A DNA stretch of 33,858 bases from Nostoc sp. JL34 (lineage in GTDB: Bacteria; Cyanobacteriota; Cyanobacteriia; Cyanobacteriales; Nostocaceae). Where the stretch lies: the NCBI RefSeq assembly GCF_017114945.1, contig NZ_JABXKQ010000105.1, positions 1 to 33,858 of the forward strand. The letters are read 5' to 3'. Made by a program: the position numbers and the translations under genes. The notes beneath the pieces are model-generated. The model did no database searches. It was not told the DNA's origin and saw nothing but the letters and a program-made list of their open reading frames with translations. Below are positions 7,364-14,621 of the stretch, one piece after another (the first letter of the stretch is position 1; each line of letters opens with the position of its first letter).

Positions 7364-8440
7364 TCACGTTAGTTCAATTTGACAGTCATCGCCAATCAGA
7401 AATCGCAAAGCTTTGGGGCGACGAGGTGCAAGACTCAATTGTGCCCTCTGTCCAATCACACTATCAATAATGCGCTGATGGATTCCGGCAATTTTAGCAC
7501 CTTCTAAAATAACACTGTGTTCTAAATCGGTATCAATGAGTGTGACGTTGTTAGCAATACTACTATAAGGGCCAATAAAACAGTTTTCTAAATAACAATT
7601 GCTACCAATGACTACTGGCCCCCGAATAGTGCAGTTAATTACTTGAGATTTTGCACCAATTTGCACTCGTCCAATAATCTGACTTTGGGCATCGACTTCG
7701 CCGACAACTGATGCTGTCAGATAGGTGTCGAGAATCAATCGGTTAGCTTCTAATAAGTCATCTTTTTTACCAGTATCTAGCCACCAGCCTTGGAGATTGT
7801 GGGCTATAACCTGCTTTTTCTGATTAATCAGGTATTGAATGGCATCAGTGATTTCCAGTTCACCTCTGGTGGAAGGTTGGATATTTGCGATCGCATCAAA
7901 GATGACGTGAGAAAAGAAATAAACCCCTACCAGTGCTAAATTTGAAGGAGGAACTTTGGGTTTTTCAATTAACTGCAATACTCGTCCTGTTTCATCAACT
8001 TGAGCCACACCAAAGGCGCTAGGATTTGCAACTGAACGTAAGAGAATCAAAGCATCTGGTTGTTGTTGGCTAAATTGTTGCAGAAAGTAGCGTAACTCAC
8101 CTAATTGAATCAGGTTATCGCCCAAATACATCACAAAAGAAGAATCTCCTAAAAAGGGACGGGCGACTTGGACGGCGTGAGCAAGTCCGGCTGGCTGATC
8201 TTGTACGATGTAGGTAATATTCGCTCCAAAGCATTCTCCATTTCCGGTTCTCCCTTGCACTTCTGCCCCGGTTTCTGGGCTGATGATGATGCCAATATCA
8301 GTAATACCAGCAGCAACCATTTCTTCAATGCCATACCATAAAACAGGTTTATTAGCAACTGGTACAAGTTGTTTTGCTCCGCTGTAGGTAAGGGGACGTA
8401 AGCGTGTACCCTTACCGCCAGAAAGAATTAGTGCTTTCAT
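7364..8440 (-). CDS. rfbA: Glucose-1-phosphate thymidylyltransferase, long form (RmlA)
   Basis: This enzyme activates glucose-1-phosphate with dTTP to dTDP-glucose, the first step towards dTDP-rhamnose. The N-terminal nucleotidyltransferase domain (about 1-235) carries the pyrophosphorylase signature LSGGKGTRLRPLT (6-18), the AKQLVPVANKP segment (22-32), and the YLGDN metal/nucleotide site. The C-terminal ~110 residues show hexapeptide-like repeats of a left-handed beta helix (SQIIGRVQIGAKSQVINCTI). At 358 residues it matches the long-form subgroup seen in cyanobacteria, actinobacteria and archaea rather than the ~290-residue enteric form. It is the first gene of the minus-strand rmlA-rmlC-rmlD group; its promoter must lie in the spacer that carries an inverted-repeat element. 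Confidence 0.94.
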   Translation of the reverse strand: MKALILSGGKGTRLRPLTYSGAKQLVPVANKPVLWYGIEEMVAAGITDIGIIISPETGAEVQGRTGNGECFGANITYIVQDQPAGLAHAVQVARPFLGDSSFVMYLGDNLIQLGELRYFLQQFSQQQPDALILLRSVANPSAFGVAQVDETGRVLQLIEKPKVPPSNLALVGVYFFSHVIFDAIANIQPSTRGELEITDAIQYLINQKKQVIAHNLQGWWLDTGKKDDLLEANRLILDTYLTASVVGEVDAQSQIIGRVQIGAKSQVINCTIRGPVVIGSNCYLENCFIGPYSSIANNVTLIDTDLEHSVILEGAKIAGIHQRIIDSVIGQRAQLSLAPRRPKALRFLIGDDCQIELT

Positions 8441-8572
8441 AGTGCTTTTATAAAGATTTAGGATTAATTACAAGTTATTAGTCAAGATAATCTGAAACCT
8501 GGAAAGAATCCCAAATCTTGGCATCTAAATTATGGCGTTAGTTTATCTTTGTATATGTAACGGGATAACACT

Positions 8573-8682
8573 CAATACGGGTCGGATAAGCAGGGAAAGC
8601 AGGAGAGGAAGAAAGTTATTAACTAGTAATTCTTCCTCCCCTGCTTGCCTCAACAGATAAATTTGTTAACCGACCCGTATTG
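8573..8682. mobile_element. MITE-like 110-bp inverted-repeat element
   Basis: Perfect 13-bp terminal inverted repeats CAATACGGGTCGG (8573-8585) and CCGACCCGTATTG (8670-8682) bound a 110-bp non-coding unit. Inside, AGCAGGAGAGGAAGAA and TTCTTCCTCCCCTGCTTG form a second imperfect inverted pair, so the whole unit folds back on itself. The octamer ATAACACT lies directly outside the left end (8565-8572) and 2 bp outside the right end (8685-8692), resembling a target-site duplication. It encodes no protein. It sits in the 414-bp spacer between the divergent rmlA and sulfotransferase genes; the rest of that spacer shows nothing I can name. The element could also act as a hairpin in either 5' leader. 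Confidence 0.7.
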
Positions 8683-8854
8683 GAATAACACTTCGACGCT
8701 TGCTTTTCCTACTTTTCCCAACTGAATTGTTGAGAGTGAGTGATACCTTGGCTAGAAAGGCGCGATCGCCTAAAGCTATTTCTGTAAAAAAACCTTCTCA
8801 ATGAACCAAAATCCCCTAAAATATGCCTAATTTAGCTAAAAGGATTAACATAAT

Positions 8855-9628
8855 TTGAGCAGTTTAGGCTCCTTGCGTCTGGCAATAATTAGCAATCCCC
8901 GATCAGGCAACACCTGGCTACGAAAAATGCTGGCAGCCATTTATGAAATGGCTGAACTGGCGGCGCATCATCCCGATGACATTTCCTGGCACTTGCTACC
9001 AGCAAGATTAGTGCTTCAGATTCATTGGCATAGAAGTGATGATTTAGTTTCATTGCTAGCCGAGCAAGGATTTCGTGTGGTAGTTATTGCCCGCCATCCC
9101 TTAGATGTATTGATTTCTATTCTGCATTTTGCTAACTACGAACCGGAGACTGCCAAGTGGCTAAAAGGTGACGGGGGAACAGAAATCTCTATCCTTGAGA
9201 AAACGCCACTTAGCCCAGAGTTTATCAACTATGCCACTGGGAGTAGAGCAGCAGCACTTCTTTCGATTAGCCCGGAATGGTGGGGACGAGAAGACACGTT
9301 GAAAGTTCGTTATGAAAATCTGGTGAATGATGCGGTCAAGGAACTTTCCCAATTTAAAGAACAACTGGGGCTGACCCCAATCAAGCCTATATTAGATGTG
9401 GTTTCGTTGCATTCTATCGATCGCCTCCGCACCATGAGTACAAACAATCACTTTTGGCAAGGAAAGTATGCTCTCTGGAAGAAGCTTCTTATAGCACCCG
9501 TTGCTCAAGAGATTGCTCTTGCCCATCAAAACGTGTTAGCTAAACTTGAGTATGTGTGTAATGCTGACCCGACTCTAACCGAAGATCAGGCGATCGCTAA
9601 CTGGAATGCCATTGCAGTGAAGAACTAA
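8855..9628 (+). CDS. Sulfotransferase-domain protein (PAPS-dependent)
   Basis: The 257-residue protein carries the two PAPS-binding signatures of the sulfotransferase fold. The 5'-phosphosulfate loop is SNPRSGNTWLRKML (13-26), and the 3'-phosphate site lies in VIARHPLDVLIS (77-88) with Arg80 and Ser88. A VRYENL segment (151-156) is also typical. No signal peptide or membrane helix is seen, so it is cytoplasmic. The start is TTG at 8855, preceded by AAGGA about 13 bp away, a weak choice. It is the only plus-strand gene inside the polysaccharide locus, so it may add sulfate to a sugar precursor or nascent chain; sulfated exopolysaccharides are known from cyanobacteria. The acceptor cannot be read from sequence. 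Confidence 0.82.
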   Translation: MSSLGSLRLAIISNPRSGNTWLRKMLAAIYEMAELAAHHPDDISWHLLPARLVLQIHWHRSDDLVSLLAEQGFRVVVIARHPLDVLISILHFANYEPETAKWLKGDGGTEISILEKTPLSPEFINYATGSRAAALLSISPEWWGREDTLKVRYENLVNDAVKELSQFKEQLGLTPIKPILDVVSLHSIDRLRTMSTNNHFWQGKYALWKKLLIAPVAQEIALAHQNVLAKLEYVCNADPTLTEDQAIANWNAIAVKN

Positions 9629-9667
9629 GCTCACCCCGCAGTGGCTCTATTTTCTATAAATCAGGCA

Positions 9668-10762
9668 CTATAGGTACTGCTTGAGAACTTCGGTGGTGGC
9701 AAGTCCTGTTTTTGCCCAGCTGAATTGACTGGCGCGGTTGAGGCCAAGGGTGTGTAGACGCGATCGCAATTCTGAATTAGTTGCGATCGCCTGCATTGCC
9801 TCTGTAATTTCTCCGGTGTTGTAGGGATTGATCAGAATCGCCGCATCGCCAGCCACTTCAGGTAATGAGGAGAGATTAGAGGTAATGACGGGAGTACCAC
9901 AAGCCATTGCTTCCAGGACAGGTAAACCAAAACCTTCCCAGAGACTGGGGAAAACCAGAGCGATCGCTTGATTAATTATTTTTGGCAATTCGCTATATGG
10001 TACATAGTCAAGGAACTTCACCTGATTAATTACACCCAATTCTGCAACTTGCACTTCTAAAATAGGGGTGTAACGGGAATCAATTGGCCCTACTAACCAT
10101 AGTTCATAGTCTTTGCAGTTAGGTAACGCCGCAAAAGCACTGATGAGTCGCTGGATGTTTTTGTATGGATCTTGGCGACCAATGTAGAGAAAGTAGTTGC
10201 TTGTAGGTAGATTGAGAGGAAGGAAGTGAGTGCGATCGTGCGCTAAAGGAATCGCAGTAATTTTGCTGGCAGGAATTTGGTAAAAATCGGTGATATCTTT
10301 AGCCGTAGTCTGAGAGATGCAAATAATGTGTTGTGCTTGCTTAAGAACTTGGGGAGTGTAGTAGCGGTGGTAGGCTGTAAGTGGTGAGAAGCCTTTGGCA
10401 AAACGCAATGGAATCATATCAAAAGATGTGACGACAAAACGACAGTTGCTATAAAGGGGTGCTTCCGGCAACGGGGAGAATAAGAGACTCGATTTGAGGT
10501 TTTTATATATTTGTGGTAGTTGAAATTGTGTCCAAATTAGGCGGTTAAAATGACCTTTTGTACCGTGGTTTGGGGTTAAGTTTGACGGAATTGGATAGCA
10601 GTCAAAATCGGGATATTTTTGCGCTACTAATAGAGTAGGTTGCAAAGATTTTAAATAAGGAAAAAGGTTTTGAGCATAGTTGCCTATACCCGTTGGTTGA
10701 GACAAGAGAATAGATAAGTTAATAATTAATTGATTAGAGGAAACATTATCTACTATATTCAT
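9668..10762 (-). CDS. GT4-family glycosyltransferase
   Basis: This 364-residue GT-B enzyme has an N-terminal acceptor domain with the PTGIGNYAQNL loop (23-33), a linker around 150-190, and a C-terminal nucleotide-sugar domain containing YIGRQDPYKNI (193-203) and the EX7E motif (E276, E284 in WEGFGLPVLEA). GT4 enzymes of this kind transfer mannose, rhamnose or similar sugars with retention of configuration. It is the last minus-strand gene of the main polysaccharide run, 101 bp after a methyltransferase, and converges with the sulfotransferase. A decayed paralogue of its first ~60 residues lies at 11931-12110. The exact donor sugar is unknown. Several HIP1 sites lie in its 3' half. Confidence 0.92.
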   Translation of the reverse strand: MNIVDNVSSNQLIINLSILLSQPTGIGNYAQNLFPYLKSLQPTLLVAQKYPDFDCYPIPSNLTPNHGTKGHFNRLIWTQFQLPQIYKNLKSSLLFSPLPEAPLYSNCRFVVTSFDMIPLRFAKGFSPLTAYHRYYTPQVLKQAQHIICISQTTAKDITDFYQIPASKITAIPLAHDRTHFLPLNLPTSNYFLYIGRQDPYKNIQRLISAFAALPNCKDYELWLVGPIDSRYTPILEVQVAELGVINQVKFLDYVPYSELPKIINQAIALVFPSLWEGFGLPVLEAMACGTPVITSNLSSLPEVAGDAAILINPYNTGEITEAMQAIATNSELRSRLHTLGLNRASQFSWAKTGLATTEVLKQYL

Positions 10763-10863
10763 TTAGGATTTTTTCATTTGGCTATAATGCTTGTAAAATA
10801 ATATTTTTTATATAAATTATTAAAAATTAGATAATACTACGGTAAATTAATAACCGTAAATTT

Positions 10864-11838
10864 TTACATAGCTTTTCTGATGATTATACCAAAGGATGTG
10901 GAAGCGAAACGATCAATTAATAATTTTAAATGTGCTTCTTGTGGCATGTCATATATTTGACTGTAGTATGGAGGAATATCAATAAATTTATCTAACACAC
11001 AAGAACCAATATTGAAATCTAGGGGTGCTACTTGATGTCCTGCCGCAGTTAGCTTTTTAGCAATTTGTTCAAAATCTTTTTTTCTAAAAAGTACTGTTCC
11101 GTTGTTGTCAATAGTTTCTTCTTCTTCTAAATAATTAAATTCTGTCGTATGTATACTTATTCCTCCAGGAACTAGAGTATTTAGAGAATTTTCGATAAAT
11201 AGAAGTCCCTTTTTAATGCTACCTAGATGTTCTAATGCACAAGCAGACCAGCAGAAATCATATTTACCTTCTAAGTAAGCAGGAATAGCATTCATGTCGA
11301 CATACTTTAAACTTACATTTTTAGTAAATAGTTCTTTTGTACATAACTCAGGACGGAATATTTTTTCTAAAGAAGACATATTTTGTTTAGTTTCTATCCA
11401 ACCCTGTGCAGCTGATGCTGTTGCATCTAAATCTGTAGCCGTAATCGCAATATCATAAGCAGCAAAAATACTTGGCAGAGGTTCTTCACCACAACCAAAA
11501 CCTAAACCTTTACGTCCCGGAGTAAGTAAATCGTATTCATATAAGGCTTGTAAAATATAGCAAAATTCCCACAATTTCCGATGGTATGCTACAGAAATTT
11601 TCATTTCTTGACACCAGTAGAAAAACCAATCTGATTCAATATCATTTTGTTGACAAGCTTTGGATTGTAAGTTAATTTTTTGTGGTGATAAATTACTAGG
11701 TATTGTCAACTGTTCGCGCAAACTACGAGCATATTCATAGCCGAAAGTTTTAATGTTTAAGCTTATAGCATCTGTTTTTTTCAATAATCTTAATAGATTC
11801 AATATAGCTGTTATAATTTGTGATATTTTATTTAACAT
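10864..11838 (-). CDS. SAM-dependent methyltransferase, class I
   Basis: The 324-residue cytoplasmic protein has a Rossmann methyltransferase core. Motif I is GLGFGCGEEP (111-120), the acidic ribose-binding residue lies in ATDLDA (134-139), motif IV is in DFCWSACALEHLG (194-206), and a post-motif segment reads LVPGGISIHTTEFN (222-235). The N-terminal ~100 residues are helical and unassigned. It is unusual in having GCGEEP with an acidic pair directly after the glycine loop, seen in several polysaccharide-locus methyltransferases. Given its neighbours (GT4 enzymes on both sides), methylation of a sugar hydroxyl or a chain end is likely. The gene is AT-rich and without HIP1 sites, unlike the flanking housekeeping genes. 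Confidence 0.82.
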   Translation of the reverse strand: MLNKISQIITAILNLLRLLKKTDAISLNIKTFGYEYARSLREQLTIPSNLSPQKINLQSKACQQNDIESDWFFYWCQEMKISVAYHRKLWEFCYILQALYEYDLLTPGRKGLGFGCGEEPLPSIFAAYDIAITATDLDATASAAQGWIETKQNMSSLEKIFRPELCTKELFTKNVSLKYVDMNAIPAYLEGKYDFCWSACALEHLGSIKKGLLFIENSLNTLVPGGISIHTTEFNYLEEEETIDNNGTVLFRKKDFEQIAKKLTAAGHQVAPLDFNIGSCVLDKFIDIPPYYSQIYDMPQEAHLKLLIDRFASTSFGIIIRKAM

Positions 11839-11930
11839 ATTAATTGCTTAATTTGGGTCTTTTATCAGAATTATTACTGGCAATAAACAGTTTACTATGT
11901 AGTTTATTTAACAAAAAATAGGGTAATCTC

Positions 11931-12110
11931 TCACTTTTGTAAACTGTGGTCTGGTGTTAATTTTGATGAAATTGCATAGCATTCATAGTCAGAAATTGAT
12001 TCTGAAGTTAATAATGTCAGTTTGAGAGATTGCAGATTTGCAAGAATATTTAAAGCGTAGGTTGTTATACCTGTGGGTTTCTTAGACAAAAAAGATAGAT
12101 TGACCAACAA
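11931..12110 (-). pseudogene. Fossil N-terminus of a GT4 glycosyltransferase
   Basis: A 59-codon reading frame on the minus strand begins at TTG 12110 and ends at TGA 11931. Its translation contains LLVNLSFLSKKPTGIT, SLKLTLLTSES and SKLTPDHS. These align without gaps to residues 12-70 of the intact glycosyltransferase at 9668-10762 (LIINLSILLSQPTGIG, SLQPTLLVAQK, SNLTPNHG), sharing roughly half of all positions. No ATG precedes it, a stop lies just upstream, and similarity ends abruptly at the TGA. It is therefore a truncated, dead duplicate left between the GT4 gene ending at 12138 and the methyltransferase starting at 11838. It fills most of that 299-bp gap. Confidence 0.8.
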
Positions 12111-12137
12111 ATTTTTAAGCTTTTATTTAAACTGAAT

Positions 12138-13436
12138 TTAATTATACAAACAAGAGAGAAACTCCTCAGCAGATTTTTGCCATGAGAATGGTACATACTC
12201 ATTTCTGATGCGCTCTACCAAATTATTGTAGGAAATCTCTGAATTAAGTAGCTCTTTTAAAGCTTCATACAGTTCTGTTGGTTGAGTAGGAGAGAAATAT
12301 CTACAAAAATCGCCTCCTACTTCAGGCAAAGAGCCACCATTGCTGGCGATTACAGGTTTACAGTGTTGTAATGCTTCTACCACAGGTAATCCAAATCCTT
12401 CATAAAAGGAGGCTTGAACTAAACAGTAACAGTTTTGATAGAGAAAATCTAATTGAGCATCGGTAACACAACCTAGTATTTCTATGAGCTTGCCATACAT
12501 TTTATTAGATTCTATCAAATTATCAGTTTCTGAGTCCCAACCTTTATTACCTGCAAAAATTAAAAATACATCATCATGACTAGAATTTATCAATAAATCA
12601 AAGGCTGCAATGATAGTTTTAATATTTTTATGAGGCACTAAGCTTCCAACTACTAAAATATATTTTTTATTAATTAATTTCTGCAAATTTACATCAAGGT
12701 TGTGATTTTCTTCACTTAGTAACAAATCATGTTTATAATAGTTACCGCCTAAACGAAAACTTTGAACAATTTGTGAATTATTACTAGCTAATATCCCTTG
12801 ATTTCTCACGTTAATATAATCTTCAGCACTCTTCTTAGAGATACATAATACCTTATCAAATAAAGTAGAGTAATCGCTGTAAAATTTTGTAAAAGCTTTA
12901 GTAAATCTCTTGGAAGAAAACTCTGGAAATTTTATTGGAATCAGGTCATAGCATATAACTACAATAGTAACTTTATGCCTTTTTAAAAGTTGCAAAAATC
13001 GGTAGTAAGTTTTAGGTAAATCCCAGTTAGCATCAGCTATGACATAAATATCTCCTGGCTGGACTATAGAACCTTCAAATTCAAGGATAACTTTTTTGTT
13101 TACCGAATTTAAATCAAACCAATCAATTAAATTTAATATATACAAAAAATTTATAAATTTATTTTTCAGCTTTAAAAGTAGAGCTTTAACTTTTCTATTT
13201 ATTTTAGTTAGAACGAAATATTTGTTAACCTTGATAAAATGGTCATCTTGCTGTTGATTAAGATTAGTCACTCTCCGTATAAAACTACCATCAAACATAA
13301 CCGCTACTATTTCTATATCTGTGCGGTTTGAGCTTATTTGCAATAATTCAGAAGTTAGTTCTCGAACTACTCGATGGATTCCAGTATTTTTATATGTATG
13401 TTTTGCAGTATGAGTACAATCTATAAATATCTTCAT
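12138..13436 (-). CDS. GT4-family glycosyltransferase
   Basis: This 432-residue GT-B enzyme starts with MKIFIDCTHT and a TGIHRVVREL acceptor loop (18-27), followed by a basic, AT-rich insert around 70-110. ICYDLIPIKFPEF (161-173) is a conserved signature of mannosyl/rhamnosyl GT4 enzymes from polysaccharide loci. The nucleotide-sugar half has LVVGSLVPHKNI (261-272) and EX7E (E346, E354 in YEGFGLPVVEA). No membrane segment is evident. It lies 176 bp downstream of gmd and just before the fossil glycosyltransferase fragment. The donor may be a GDP-hexose from the gmd branch or dTDP-rhamnose; the sequence does not decide. No HIP1 sites and low G+C suggest acquisition with the rest of the island. 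Confidence 0.91.
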   Translation of the reverse strand: MKIFIDCTHTAKHTYKNTGIHRVVRELTSELLQISSNRTDIEIVAVMFDGSFIRRVTNLNQQQDDHFIKVNKYFVLTKINRKVKALLLKLKNKFINFLYILNLIDWFDLNSVNKKVILEFEGSIVQPGDIYVIADANWDLPKTYYRFLQLLKRHKVTIVVICYDLIPIKFPEFSSKRFTKAFTKFYSDYSTLFDKVLCISKKSAEDYINVRNQGILASNNSQIVQSFRLGGNYYKHDLLLSEENHNLDVNLQKLINKKYILVVGSLVPHKNIKTIIAAFDLLINSSHDDVFLIFAGNKGWDSETDNLIESNKMYGKLIEILGCVTDAQLDFLYQNCYCLVQASFYEGFGLPVVEALQHCKPVIASNGGSLPEVGGDFCRYFSPTQPTELYEALKELLNSEISYNNLVERIRNEYVPFSWQKSAEEFLSCLYN

Positions 13437-13495
13437 CTTAAAACCTACTTGAAACTATTTTTATTGCAAATTTTTAATAATTTTTTTACTTAAAA

Positions 13496-13553
13496 AACTT
13501 ACCTAATAAAACCCATAACTAAAAAACTCAGTAGTTACATTCTTAGGTAAGTT
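13496..13553 (-). terminator. Hairpin with T-run after gmd, weak terminator or attenuator
   Basis: Perfect 11-bp arms AACTTACCTAA (13496-13506) and TTAGGTAAGTT (13543-13553) flank a 36-base loop. On the minus strand the second arm runs into six T residues, giving a Rho-independent-like layout 60 bp after the gmd stop. The stem is AT-rich and the loop long, so termination would be partial. It may lower expression of the downstream GT4 gene. Confidence 0.4.
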
Positions 13554-13612
13554 ATTTTACTTTTTTCCTAGTTTAAAGTTAATGGTTATTTATAATTAAG
13601 AAACTAAACGAG

Positions 13613-14578
13613 CTAACTGCTTAATTTCTTAAGGTCATAATCAACCATTAACTCGACTAATTGACTAAAAGAGTATTGAGGCTGCCAACCTATTCCATTT
13701 TTAATTTTATCAATGCAACCAACTAACTGCACTGATTCATCAGCACGATAAAAAGCGGGGTCAACCGAGACATAATCTTGCCAATTAAGCCCAACGCAGT
13801 CAAAAGCACACTCAACAAGTTCTTTAACAGAATACGTTTCACCACTGGCAATGAGGTAGTCATCGGGTTGTTCCTGCTGTAACATCAGCCACATAGCGTA
13901 GACAGCATCTTTGGCGTAACACCAATCACGACGGGCATCTAGGTTGCCTAATTTTAGTTCATTTGCTAAACCTAATTTAATTTGGGCAACTGCGTGCGTG
14001 ATTTTGCGAAAGACAAATTCTGTCCCGCGTCGAGGCGATTCGTGAGTATAAGTAATACCACAACAGTTGTAAAGGTTGTATTTCTGCCGATAGTTGACAG
14101 TCATCCAATGAGCATAAGCTTTGGCAACACCATAAGGATTCCGGGGACGAAAGGCAGTGCGTTCGGTTTGAGGCGATTCGTCAGGTTGACCAAAAACTTC
14201 ACTACTCGATGCTTGATAGAATCTAGCATCAGGTTTGCAGCGACGAATAGATTCTAAGAGGCGAGAGACACCGAGAGCTGTATATTCAGCAGTCAGAGCA
14301 GGTTGTGTCCAAGAGAGAGGAACGTAACTTTGAGAGGCGAGATTATAAATTTCGTCAGGTTGACATTCGCTCACTACATCCATGAGGGATGATTGATCGA
14401 GGAGATCGCCGGATACGATTTGAATGTCGCCATAAAGGTGGGTGATACGCTCTAGGTTACTGGTGCTAGAACGGCGGACTAGACCAAAGACTTGGTAGCC
14501 TTTTGCTATGAGTAGTTCGGCAAGATATGAACCATCTTGTCCGGTCAACCCGGTGATTAGGGCTTTTTTTGTTGTCAT
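13613..14578 (-). CDS. gmd: GDP-mannose 4,6-dehydratase
   Basis: Gmd converts GDP-D-mannose to GDP-4-dehydro-6-deoxy-D-mannose, the branch point to GDP-fucose, GDP-D-rhamnose, perosamine and others. The 321-residue protein begins MTTKKALITGLTGQDGSYL with the NADP-binding GxxGxxG at 10-16. The family signatures ASSSEVFG, RNPYGVAKAYAHW (YxxxK), ESPRRGTEFVFRK and GNLDARRDW are present. I chose ATG 14578 because it gives the family N-terminus; the frame extends to 14653 but that would overlap the upstream gene. It lies 43 bp after the large fusion gene. No gene for the next step (rmd reductase, fcl/wcaG or perosamine synthase) is in the window, so the final sugar is undetermined. Confidence 0.94.
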   Translation of the reverse strand: MTTKKALITGLTGQDGSYLAELLIAKGYQVFGLVRRSSTSNLERITHLYGDIQIVSGDLLDQSSLMDVVSECQPDEIYNLASQSYVPLSWTQPALTAEYTALGVSRLLESIRRCKPDARFYQASSSEVFGQPDESPQTERTAFRPRNPYGVAKAYAHWMTVNYRQKYNLYNCCGITYTHESPRRGTEFVFRKITHAVAQIKLGLANELKLGNLDARRDWCYAKDAVYAMWLMLQQEQPDDYLIASGETYSVKELVECAFDCVGLNWQDYVSVDPAFYRADESVQLVGCIDKIKNGIGWQPQYSFSQLVELMVDYDLKKLSS

Positions 14579-14621
14579 GTTCACTTTTTTTACAATATAT
14601 TTCTTCTCTGGAAATACTGAA

